A stretch of 64,000 bases of DNA from positions 1,984,001-2,048,000 of the forward strand of contig JAHRHY010000007.1 in the NCBI GenBank assembly GCA_019671135.1, in the 5' to 3' direction. Numbering within the stretch: the stretch's first letter is position 1; each line of letters starts with the position of its first letter. The notes beneath the pieces are model-generated. The model worked only from the letters and a program-made list of their open reading frames with translations. It had not been told where the DNA came from and ran no database searches. Below, piece after piece: positions 37,326 to 48,277 of the stretch. The translations under genes and the position numbers were made by a program. This DNA comes from Linnemannia hyalina. Lineage: Eukaryota; Mortierellomycota; Mortierellomycetes; Mortierellales; Mortierellaceae.

Positions 37326-38374
37326 TCAGCGACGACGGGTTGCCACTGGAGACCATGCTTGTGGTTCGAACGAGTCGCCCTGTTGCACCTGAGACTTGAA
37401 TCCAGCTAGAATAGGGTAAAATGACAATGAAGAAAAAGTCAGCATGCAGCACAGAAAACCACCATCGAACATATCCATGACCGACCGCCAATCTTCTCGA
37501 TAACTAACCTTTACGTGCCGCCTCTCTCTCCTCGATCTGCTTTTTCGCCGCACTCTTGGCTGGATCTGCCTCATCCGTACTACTCGCTGCTGATGTTGTT
37601 GTCTCCTCTGGATTACCCGCCTTTGATGCAGAAGAAGCCAAACCTAAGATAGCCTGCCGTCCTTGAGCCTGCTCCAACGCCAATTCCGCCTTCCTATCCT
37701 GCCATGCCTGATCGAGCACCTTGGCACGCGCAACCGTCAACAGCTTACGGGCCTCGTCACGTTGGATCTCTGCCAGTGTTGGGGGTTCCTTGCGTGTATT
37801 CCTGAGCCATGCCTGCCATTGCACTATTGTATTTCCGGGTGATTTTGAATGTTTAGTTAGTGTTAAGTGATCTCGGGTTCTTCCATCGTCAATGCCAACA
37901 GGGGGGAGGGGTGTCCGGTGTGTAGTTAAAAGAGTGTGTTGAAGTTCCCTTCTTTCTTCATACCGGAAATGTTGGCATCGTCGTAGTTGGCCTCTGAGAG
38001 TTCTGGGTTCGAAAGCTCGACCGTCCTCCGAGGGTACCGTCCGCCTACATAGCGAAAAAATAAATAGATAAGAATACCCCGAGCAAAAAAGATGTCAGTC
38101 TCCTTAAAGATCAGCATGCGACTCCCAATCTTTGTACAGAACATAGTAACGCCTCCTCAGTCGTCTCCGGTCGTGCAAAAAAACATGTCCATGCAATTGG
38201 CGAGAGTTTTTGCATTAGCCGCTGTGGGGTCACAGGCAGGTCGCTACCATTGGGATCCGGCTTCTCAAAGTACAAGTTCCCTTCAAAGTCCTTCCCCGCC
38301 AATTGACGTCCTTTTCCTGGAGCCACAGCCTTCCATGACATGGCGAGTCTTCGCATCAAGCCCAGATTTGACAT
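37326..38374 (-). CDS. NDUFAF2/NDUFA12-like complex I assembly factor
   Basis: Four exons, 38374-38248, 38044-37964, 37823-37509, 37405-37326, all phase 1, give 200 residues. GKDFEGNLYFEKP, then GRYPRRTVEL and VQWQAWLRNTRKEPPT are the signature of the B17.2/B17.2L family (NDUFA12 and its assembly paralogue NDUFAF2). The long charged C-terminus and the RKEPPT ending point to the assembly factor. It acts in mitochondria at a late step of complex I assembly. A second possible donor at the end of exon 3 (six bases earlier, same phase) would remove two residues; I preferred the GTTAGT site. Confidence 0.82.
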
Positions 38375-38990
38375 CCTGCGAATGTGTGTTGTATGATTGT
38401 GTTTGTAGTGTGAGTGAGAAACGAGCTCGGGATCTCGGGGGACGTGTGTGAAATAATTAATAGTGGCGTATGTTTGAGGTGTGATTCTCATCAGAGAACA
38501 CTTCCTTTTCTTTTGCACGAAGTGGCTTAACCACGCTCCTTGAGCAAAAAATCAAACCTCATTGGACCTTGGTCCAAGCAAAGGTGTTGTAGGTAAAACG
38601 TCATGCATATAGTGCACGCGTGCAAAAAACCTCAGTTGGATGCCATTGCTGGCTCTTGTTCAGTTAGTTTTGCGGAGCTGGCCTTTTCCTTGTTTGAACA
38701 GGAGGAGAAGGTGTTTGCACTTGCATAACTTTGTTCAGCTTTCGTTGTAAGGATACATCACGTGATTGTATAATATGCTCGATAGAATAACAACTCAATT
38801 CATTCAGTTCAATTTCGTTTAGCTTAACAAGCTATCCCCTAAAAAAAAATTGGGTTACTTGTTTTCTCCACCTACGATATCTATGGGTTACAGTGGGATC
38901 TCCAGAAAGAAGAGTGTGTGCGTTTTAGAATGAGAGAATGAAAACGTCGAGTGAGTGTGAGTTAAAACCGGGGACCAGCCATGTCCCTGT
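38375..38990. other. Intergenic region upstream of the NDUFAF2-like gene
   Basis: AT-rich, with no gene-like frame. It holds the promoter of the NDUFAF2-like gene and the 3' flank of the SWIM fragment. Confidence 0.5.
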
Positions 38991-39475
38991 CTATAATGAA
39001 AGAAGAGAAGAGTGAAAGGGTAAAGAGATAGTCTCCTCGCCCATAATGGCGTCTCGAGAATAACGAAAGAAGAACTCCACTAGACCACGAACGCGATCGT
39101 GCATACGATTTTGTTCGCGCTCTTCTTCTGGCGTCTCGTCTTTCATGATATCCTCTTGCTTGTTGAAGTCCAAGGCTGTCGTGGGGATGGTAAGAGTTCT
39201 TGAAACATAGAAATTGTTGTTAAGCGGAAGGCGAAGATTACCAGGGAATATGGGGATGGTCATAAGGATGTGTTTGCAGAGACGACGGTACCGGAGAGAA
39301 TACTCGCACGAGCAACTATTGATCAAACCATAAGTCAGCGACAAGCAGTAATAAATGGCTGAAAAGGTGATCGACTCGATAACGTAACAACCATCAAAAA
39401 AAAGGACATGCATCTGGATAGTCTTCTCTGTCATAGCCTGGACATCTCGTCGGCGTAGAATGTCGAGAGCCTCGC
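38991..39475 (-). pseudogene. SWIM zinc-finger protein fragment
   Basis: One open frame ends at 38991. It reads LDILRRRDVQAMTEK, then YVIESITFSAIYY and INSCSCEYSLRYRRLCKHIL, which has the CxCx(9)CxH spacing of SWIM zinc fingers, followed by an acidic tail. SWIM domains accompany MULE-type transposases and several chromatin proteins. Upstream, an in-frame TAA and no convincing continuation (a 94-codon frame lies at 39716-39997) suggest a truncated or decayed gene, although an acceptor-like CACTAAG at the boundary leaves room for an upstream exon. I favour a relic of a transposon-derived SWIM gene. Confidence 0.55.
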
Positions 39476-40444
39476 CTTAGTGAGGCATCCCAAGTGCTTG
39501 GAGGACTGGAAACCCTGGTGACAATTTTTACCCTCGCCTTCGTCTTGATCCCGGGCTTGCCAGCGCAATGACAGTACTAGGTCTGTCTGTATGAGAATGG
39601 GCTGGCGACCGAGCGAACCTCGTTTGTCACCTACAGCCAGTGAAACAAGTGCTATGTGTCTATCCATCTCAAACCATTCCTAGTGCGTTCGTTCGGGATA
39701 GTAAAAGATCTTGGGTTAATAGTCAAAATAGACGTTCCTCGGGGAATAGGGCGTCTGTAAAGTGATAAGAGGATACGTAATAGAACCTTCAAGCCATGGA
39801 GCTTCGACAGCGAGACGCGCCTTGGGGGTGTTGAAGGCGGCGGGTTCGTCTTGGTATAGGAGTGTAATTGTCTCGTGCTCCTCCTTGACGTCGTCGTCGT
39901 CGTACTTTTTTTCTTCTTCCTTCAAAGCAAGAGCAAGTCCTGGAAGAAGTTCAAGGAACTTAGCTACGCCCCGCTCACGAAGGTTCATCGACTCCACAAG
40001 GCTGGAATATTGTGGTAGACAAAGGATTGTCTTGTTTATTGTCCATAAGGGCTACAAGCAAGAAACCGCGATGGATACTCAGTTAGTTACTCGATAGAAA
40101 TAGTTACGCGGGGCTTCGGATAACAGTTTTGATAGTAATAGAGCTTGTTTTTACCTGTTGCAGCAGTGGGGAGGTGCAAAGGGGTAGGAAAAAAGCGTTT
40201 TGTACGCGGAAAGCCCCTTAATGATAGAGACCGTTTTCAAGCTCGGTTGCTTCAGGGAAGGAGAGAGAGGGAGGAAGGAGAGACTAAAGAGCTGGGAGAG
40301 ATTCAGCCCATGGATGCCTACTGCTTCTTTTCCTTGACTCTTACATCTCGCCCACTCCCTTGCCGTTGCATCTCTGCGAGCACCCTCCCATACACACAGT
40401 TCAAATAACCCCCGGACACATTCAGGAATTAGGAGACTAGTAGA
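39476..40444. other. Region upstream of the SWIM fragment
   Basis: A 94-codon minus-strand frame at 39716-39997 (acidic, KEEEKKYDDDDVKEEHE) might be a further exon of the SWIM gene, but this cannot be supported. Otherwise nothing recognised; the last few hundred bases are the promoter of the amidase gene. Confidence 0.4.
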
Positions 40445-42548
40445 ATGAAGATTGGTAAGGATCCTCATTGCAGGAATCAACAGGAGCAACAGGAACACTA
40501 AACACGAGGGGAGAGCGGAACAGTCAGCAAGCGAACCAGGAACCGACCATCTGTGAGAGCACTTCCTCTGTATGACCTGGCTACTGAAATTGTATGCTAC
40601 TTGATTCTTTTTCATCTTAGCTTGCTTGCAGTTCGCGCCGATCCTAGGAGAGGTCCAACGGAACATTGACCATGTTAACTCAATGGTCGCCAAGTATGCT
40701 ACTATTCTTCTCAATATCGCACAGGCACTATCAGAACAAAGAGACATATGCCACAGTCGCGAAAGTAGGGTTGGCACTGAGTAATGACACTATCGCCCTC
40801 ATTCTCTTATTATTTGTTGTTCTCGAGTAGACTCAAGCCAGAAGATGTCGATGTCCTTGTCCTTCCAGAGATGGCGTTCTCAGGTTAGTAACAGTGATGT
40901 TTACACCCTATTGATTAACACCTACATGGTTCCGTCAATGGAAAGGTTTTCAAAGACGGGAAAGCTGAGACTGATAAAGAACAAACGGTCGTTGATCAAC
41001 CCTGCCCTTCCATTGACTGAACGTATTCGTAGGATACATGTTCACCTCCAAGGTCCACGTCCGCCCGTACCTAGAGGATGCAGAGACTGGTCCTAGCATC
41101 CAATGGGCTAAAGCACAAGGTAATAATACCCCCCCTTCGCCATATTTACATAAAAACATTATTCATCTTCACGAGATCTAATAATAATATTACCCGAGGT
41201 ATCTCATTTCCCTTAATATAACTGACTCCTTTGATTAGCTATTCGTCTGAACGCTCACGTTCAGGTGGGATACCCAGAGAAGAGGGTTGTCAACAAGACA
41301 AAGCCGTTCGAGGAAGAGTATTATAACTCTGTCGCCTTTGTCTCTCCCCAGGGTGTTCTTCTGAATACCTATGCGAAGCACTTTTTGTATTACACGGACG
41401 AGAACTGGGCCGAGGAGGGGCCTTCTTTTGAGTCTATGCCCGTTGAAGGGCTGGGCCAGGTACATTAAGCATTCTGAACGAACTTGAGGGTGTTGTTTTT
41501 TTTATTTGATGAGGTGCTTGTAACCATGATCGGGGTGATGTAAAGCAATTATTGGATCAAAGACTAAACAAACGCTTCTAATTTCCCGCATTTTTATATC
41601 TCTAACCCCTTCATCATTTATCCTCTCACCGTTGCCCTCGGACTTTTTCTCTCCTGCTCCTTCTTATGTTCTCGAACATCTCTCGAACCCCTCTTCATGC
41701 CTTTCCTATCGAAACGGGCCATAGGTGGGATTCGGGATCTGCATGGACGTGAACCCCTACCAATTCAAGACCTCCTTCTCCGATTTCGAATTCTCTACTT
41801 TCCATGTCGGACAAAGGTCCAATTTGCTCTTGTGTTCCATGGCATGGAACAAGGGTGAGGAAGCACCCAGGAAGGAGAAGGTCGTGCCCAAGCCTAAATC
41901 GGAAAAGTCCAAAGCGCGATTGGAAAGTCAAAAAGAGCAGCGGAAGGATCCTGGCGAGTCGGTTGATGATCCGCGAGTGGCGGAGACCGAAGGTGGTGAG
42001 AACGATGCAGCAGAGACGGAAGGGGATGAGGATGAGGGAGAGTGGGAAGATGAGCAAGACGAGGCAGAGATCGAGAGGGAAGCGCAAGAACTTCAGTATG
42101 AGACGATCCATTACTGGGCGGTTCGGATGAGCCCATTCTACAAGCAGCAGGAGAAGGCAGGTGGCAAGGAACCATTCCTGGAGACTTATCTCGCCATAGC
42201 CAACAGACTCGGAACTGAATCCGGTAGGGTGTGAACGTTGTCGTCAGTGCGATTGGCTGCTGTTGGAGTGTTGTTGTTGTGTCCACCGTGTCATGCCGCG
42301 AATACTTCACACCAACAACAACAACAACAACAAAGCAAAAAAGCAAATCAACAACGTGAATCGTAATTTACCCAATTTCCATTCACCCATGCACTCACTC
42401 CACTTCATTTCATTCCATTTTTTTTTATTTAGGAGTACTTTTCGTGGGAAGTTCATGCGTGATCAAGCTCACAAAAGAAGGTCCAGAATTGGTGGGCGCT
42501 CTTCCCTCGGATAAAGAGGGTATCCTCCTTGTCAAGACCTCTGATTAG
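40445..42548 (+). CDS. NTA1: Protein N-terminal asparagine/glutamine amidohydrolase (nitrilase superfamily)
   Basis: Deamidates N-terminal Asn/Gln in the Arg/N-degron pathway. Seven exons: 40445-40454, 40621-40693, 40831-40883, 41033-41119, 41239-41459, 41725-42223, 42433-42548; phases 1, 2, 1, 1, 0, 1, giving 352 residues. The 10-base first exon supplies MKI, restoring the strand MKIACLQFAP. The nitrilase triad is present: Glu41 (LPEMAFSG), Lys121 (YAKHFLY) and Cys154 (GICMDVN). The GYPE motif and DFEFSTFHV fit Nta1 rather than other nitrilases. An insertion of about 75 charged residues (Lys-rich, then Asp/Glu-rich) interrupts the domain after MAWN, before ETIHYWAVRMSPF. Residue spacing around it is otherwise normal. 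Confidence 0.9.
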
Positions 42549-45500
42549 AAAAGCCTAATGCAAGCCGCTGCTGGGGACATCGCCTCATCCTCCTCGCTCG
42601 GCGAGACAGATAGACGGAAGAAGGGAGAGTAGGAGAGCCTTGTGTTTGATGAGAGGAATAGTAAAAACCAGATTACGATTGTGTTTCCCTACTTCATTCC
42701 TTCGGTATCCGTTAGCCAATGAAATTCGTTGTACCATCTCGTCAAGTATTACACACACAGAGAGAACAAGAACGAGAGATATTATTATGACAGAGAAGAG
42801 AGTAGAAAGAGTACAAGTGTAAAATAAAGAGAGAGCCGTGGTTGCTGAGAAACAAAATGGTCGTCAAAGGAGATGAGATAGAACACAGGTACGGATAAGG
42901 AGAAGGCGTAAGCAAAGGAAAGAAAGTTGAGAAAGGAGAAGTCCAGTAACTCAAGGGAAAAGCACTCTCGTGGAAGGCGTGAAGGTGCCTAGACCTTGAC
43001 TTTGAGCTTGAAGAGCTTCTTTCTTTCTAGGCCGCATGCAATGCGCCACAATGTTGTGTGGAAGAACTATCCTCTTCCTCTTCTTCCTCACTTCTAGCGC
43101 GAATGGCGAATGACCTGGAAAAACTACAAGTCTTTTCGCTTGTTTGTTTTGTTGCTCGTTACACAGTCGAACCTAGGTGCAGGAAAACGGGGAAAGCACC
43201 GGCACTGCAGGCGTGTTTGTGGACCATGGTATGGAAGGCTAACGAGGGTGTGGTGTGGAGTTGGTAAGTATCTTTGACAATTTGCTCGGTATGAGACTAT
43301 TTCGCTACCACTAGAAACCCCCCAAAGAACCTTTTTGCCCTTCTCCCTGGGTACTGTACCGGTACATGGCGAAAAGCATGAAAGAGATGAAAAGAAAAAA
43401 AAGGGTTAAGCGTAAGCGCAGTGAGAAAACAAACGGCAAAAACAAATAACGAGGCAAGGAGGGCGAGCCAGTAGCGGAGGAGCCGAATTGCATTTCTGTC
43501 AATCGGAATGGTTCCTGGATGCTCAGGGGGGAAAATCAAATAAGACTTTTCTCAGGAAGAACAATGTGCGCGGAGGCAAGTGTGAGTCCGAGTCCGAGTG
43601 TGGGTGCGAATGCGAGTCAGGGTGACCACAAACACAAAAAAGAGGTTGGTGGTGGGTGTATGGGCCAGAAAGGGACGATAAACCTTGGTAATGAGCAAAG
43701 AGAAACAGCGACGCCCTTGTGAGAAGAAAGTATGATCACACGCACGCAACGGAAGAGAGAAGGGAAGAAGCTCAAGACAAATCACACGCAACGAACGGAA
43801 GCTTGAAGCGAGAAAGAATAACAAATCACACGCAATTATCGATCGCCTCTGTTTTCCCTTCCCTCTTTCCAGCAGGGCGTGCGAGAGAGAGTTCCGAGAG
43901 ATAAAGAGAGCAAAGAGACAGAGCTTTCAATGTCCGAGAGAAGAGGGAACGCTGTTTCCCAGGCTGAACAGACGAGGACAAAGGCAGAGGGTGTGCCTGT
44001 CCAACTGGAAGCGCTCCGATTCGCCCAATGTGTTGTGCACAAAGAGGATGGTGAGAGCCGATATCCCCTAAACGAGATTTCATTCGACCAAATTAGTGTT
44101 TTCTTCTCTCCTCTCTCTATTTGTCTCTCTCTCTTCTTTGTTATTGTGTGTTTGTTTTGTGGTTTGCTCTCAAAGGACGACAATTGGACAGACAGCCTAC
44201 CAAAGGAAGGAAGTGAAAAAGTGAGCATTCAATAATCGCAAATGACAAAATGGAAGGTGGGCTGGGTGGTTGCACTCATCCTCTCATTTCCCAGCACAAT
44301 TAAAGTAAGTCCTTTGAGTCAACAGACCGTTCTCGACTCCGATAAACAAAAGCAAAAAAGACATGCGTGTGATGTCGAATGGACTCTCCTTCCTTCTCTT
44401 TGTCCTCACGCCCACTTTTTAGCGCCTTCTCGGGACACATCCGAAACCAATCATATGCTTTGTATCTCTCTCAAGAAAAACACAACGAGAGCAAACATGT
44501 CCTCCCTCCGATTCCTGGTTATTCCCCATCTTTGTCATTTCGCAGAGAATTAAAGTGTGGGCTTACTGCACCCCTTCAGAGCGGACAAAGGTTCGGGGCA
44601 ATGACACAATGCACCATAGACAGGGCGTAGGGCTTGGAGGTCTTTTTTGCCGATAGGGAAAACTCCATAAGCTAAGATTACACACACTTCCAAGATAACA
44701 CCAGTGCCAGTACCTGTACTGTGCAATACGCCATTGAGGAAAAAGGTCGCCCCTCCTTCATTGGAATCATGAAATATCCGGACCTACCACACCGAATGAA
44801 TACAATTTCCCATTAAACGTCCATTTGCCTTTCCCATTGTGCACACAAACCCTGCCCTCTTTGTCCAGAAGGTATCATACCAAGTCCGATTTTGATTCGC
44901 AACACAAACACAAACAAACAGAATGGGATGAACAGGTGCTTGTTGGACACAGAGGACGTAGAGGCGATCGATGGAAATGGGATGAAAGCAAGAGAAAGGG
45001 GAGCACAAGAAATTGGGTTCAGGGCCTAGATTGGGCACAACAAACCCCTTCTATCTTGCAGTTGACTCTTTTAGCCTTGCAGAATGAGAGCACATCGTTA
45101 TTTTATTTTTTGTGCGATTTGGTTGGTTGAGCTGAAATAGGGTCAATGGAACATGAAAAAAGAATGGAAAGGCAAGGCAGACTGACAGACTGCAGCAATG
45201 CACTGTACCGACCTGTTGATATGTCCGTTAACCTCTGACTCGTTCTGATGTTACCGGGTATTGGCGAAAATTAAAAAAAATTAACCCGACCAGAATGCTT
45301 AATCTCAAACTCATCCTTCGATGCCCAAAAGGCGAATGAATGTACGCTGCTAGAGAACCAAGAGTGAAGTTGACTCCTTCACCTCTTCATTATTGAAGTT
45401 CAAAAAAAGAGAAAGAGAGGTAAGAAAGGAAGGTTGAAGTCTACTTCGCTCGAAGGAAGCCGAGGACAACGGAAAAAAATAAGAACAAGTAGACACAGAC

Positions 45501-45878
45501 AAGGACGAACGAGGCGGCTTGAGAGCAAAAAAAACACACAGTTTTCCTGGTAAAAAGTGCAAAACAAGCGAAGTTGCAACCCGCTCTTGATTGGACTAAC
45601 TCCCCAACCATGGACCTTTCTCTCGTTTCTTTTCCTTTCAAACGGCCATTGTCCACTCAAAGGCGTGGTCGCATGCTCTGTCTTTCCCGGGCTTGCCGTC
45701 CTTCTTTTTTCTCATCAGCGAACTAAGGAGGAAAAAAAGGTGTATAAAAGGAACGACTTCCCAGGTTTCTTTTTTCTCCTTGTCCCAGTACCATCCTTCT
45801 CACAAGCACCCCTTCCCTCGCTTTCAACAAAGAAAGACACTCTCTCTCTTCATTCGCCCCTCCCTTACCTTCACTACC
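42549..45878. other. Long intergenic region upstream of the first OPT gene
   Basis: About 3.3 kb with no recognised gene. It has GA-rich stretches (42,740-42,960), a GAGTCC/GAGTGC short repeat near 43,580 and many short frames without family resemblance. The last 150 bp are the core promoter of the OPT gene. Confidence 0.5.
45743..45796 (+). promoter_or_regulatory. Core promoter of OPT copy 1 (TATA plus shared 19-mer)
   Basis: TATAAAA at 45743 lies 136 bp upstream of the ATG. The 19-mer CCTTGTCCCAGTACCATCC at 45778-45796 recurs exactly in the second OPT gene (51114-51132) at nearly the same distance from its TATA box (51078). Confidence 0.65.
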
Positions 45879-48277
45879 ATGACCGACAAGCAGGAATACG
45901 CTGCTGAAAAAGAATTCGTCGACGAGAAGTTCGATGTCGAGCGCTCGTCCGTCATCCTCGAGGAAGAGGAGAACTCTCCCATTCCCGAGGTCGCCGCCAT
46001 TGTCTCTAACAAGGATGATCCCACTCTCCCCGTCATGACCTTCCGCTTCTGGCTCATGGCCGTCCTCTTCTCCTGCCTCCTCTCCTTCTTCAACCAGTTC
46101 TTGTAAGCCATCCCCCCTTCCACTTTCCCTTACAGATATATCCTTCTATCCTTATCATACAACACAAACACATGCTCTAAGATACAATTTCTCACCATGC
46201 ATTTGCCTTCTCTTCTACTTCTGCTCATTTTAGCTGGTTCCGTACCCATCCTATGACCATCTCCACCCTGGTTATCCAGTTGTTGTCCTACCCCTTCGGA
46301 AAGTTCTTGGCCCGTGTCCTCCCCTCCGGTCCCCTCAACCCCGGCCCCTTCAACATCAAGGAGCACGTCTTGGTCGCTTTGTGTGCTAACTGCGCTGGTG
46401 GTACCGCCTACGCTGTCGATATCACCGTCATCCAGAAGGTCTGGTACCTCCAGGACTACGGTTTCCTTGCCAACTTCCTCCTCATTCTCATGACTCAGAT
46501 GTTGGGTTACGGTATGGCTGGTGTTCTCCGCAAGTACCTTGTCTACCCCGCTGCCATGATCTGGCCCGCCAACTTGGTCCAGGTCGCCTTGTTCAACACC
46601 CTCCACAAGGATGAGGATCTCCAGCCTGGCCAGTGGTCTCGCTTCAAGTTCTTCTGCATTGCCACCGTTGGCATGTTCTTGTACCAGTGGATCCCTGGTT
46701 TCCTCTTCCCCGTCATCTCTTCGATTGCCTGGGTCTGCTGGATCAACCCTAAGAACCACGTTCTCTCCCAGATTGGTGGTGCCAACGGTCTCGGTGTCGG
46801 TGCCATCTCCCTCGATTGGAACAACATTGTTGCCTTCTTGGGTTCTCCTTTGATTGTCCCCTGGTGGGCTCAGGTCAACATTGCCATGGGTTTCTTCTTG
46901 ATCGCCTGGATCATGGTCCCCATTGCCTACTACACCAACCTCTGGGAGGCCAAGCGTTTCCCTATTCTTACCTCCAAACTCTTCACCACTGAGGGTGATG
47001 CGTACAAGGTCAAGGACGTCATGACCGGTGGCACCATCGACATGGACAAGTACCTCGTCCAGGGTCCCCTCCGTATCTCGACCTTCTTCGCTCTTACCTA
47101 CGGTATTGGTTTCGCTGGTCTCTCCTCCATGATCACCCACACCTGGTTGTACCATCGCCACAAGTTGGTTGCCCAGTGGAAGCAGTCTCGCACCCAGTCC
47201 GAGGATATCCATCACAAGCTCATGCAGGCCTACCCCGAGGTTCCCGACTGGTGGTACGCTGGCTTGTTCGTCTTCATGACCGCTCTCGGCATCTTCACCT
47301 GCGAGTACTACGGCTACATGCCCTGGTGGGCTGTCCTCTTGGCCATCCTCATCTCGGTCACCTTCGCTCTTCCCGTCGGTCTCATCCAGGCCTTGACTAA
47401 CCAGCAGCCCGGACTTAACATTATCACCGAGTACGTCATTGGTTACATCCTCCCCGGTGAGCCCATCCCCAACGTTACCTTCAAGACCCTCGGTTACATC
47501 TCCATGGCCCAGGCTATGACTTTCACCTCGGATCTCAAGCTCGGTCATTACATGAAGGTTCCCCCCAAGGCTATGTTCTGGGCCCAGCTCCTCGGTACCT
47601 TCATCGCTGGTCTCGTCAACTTGTTGACTGCCAACTGGCTCTTGAAGTCCCAGAAGGATGTTTGCACCGCTGACAACAAGGAGTTCTCCTGCCCCTCGGC
47701 CAACACCTTCTTCTCTGCCTCGGTCATTTGGGGTGTTATTGCTCCCAACCTCATGTTCGGTCCCACTTCGATCTACAACGCCATCAACTACTTCTTCTTG
47801 ATCGGTTTCATCCTCCCCATCCCCTTCTACTTCCTCAAGAAGGCCTTCCCCAACACCTGGATGGACTTCATTCACATCCCCGTCTTGTTGGCTGCCACCG
47901 GTATGATGCCTCCCGCCCAGGCTTACCATTACACCAACTGGTTGGCTGTTGGTTTCGCCTTCCAGTTCTTTGCTCGTCGCTACCACCCCGAGTGGCACTT
48001 GCGCTTCACCTATGTCATGTCCGCTGCCTTCGACTCTGGTGTCGCCTTCATGGTTCTCCTCTCTTTCTTCATCTTCACCCTCCGCGGTGCTAGTATGGTT
48101 GAATGGTGGGGCAACCCCGAGACCGAGATCTGCCGTCTTGACAGTTACCCCTTGATGGCACCCAGAGGCGGCAAGGTCGATCCTTGGGCCCTTGACCCCT
48201 CCGCTGAGGATGCTCCCAAGTACGTCTTCCCCATGGCTTACACCCCTTTCCGCACCGACTTGCCCGCCTTGGCCTAA
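45879..48277 (+). CDS. OPT-family oligopeptide transporter, copy 1
   Basis: Proton-coupled importer of small peptides at the plasma membrane. Exons 45879-46102 and 46234-48277, phase 2, give 755 residues. An acidic cytosolic N-terminus (about 50 residues, EEEENSPIPEVAAIVSNKDD) is followed by many hydrophobic segments. OPT signatures: GPLNPGPFNIKEHVLV near residue 110 and HYMKVPPKAMFWAQ, the KIPPR-like motif. The C-terminus extends about 30 residues beyond copy 2. Codon use is strongly biased (few TTA/CTA/TCA), which suggests high expression and leaves long antisense frames open. It is one of a tandem pair with the gene at 51216. Confidence 0.95.
46038..46380 (+). repeat. Near-identical tract shared by the OPT genes (copy 1 side)
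   Basis: End of exon 1, the whole 131-bp intron and the start of exon 2 match 51378-51720 with only two differences seen (46221 and 46325). Divergence rises abruptly on both sides. Confidence 0.85.

Noticed and set aside
40151..40777. 208-codon minus-strand frame overlapping the start of NTA1
   Set aside because: Antisense to NTA1 exons 1 and 2, low similarity to anything recognised, and no upstream promoter signal.
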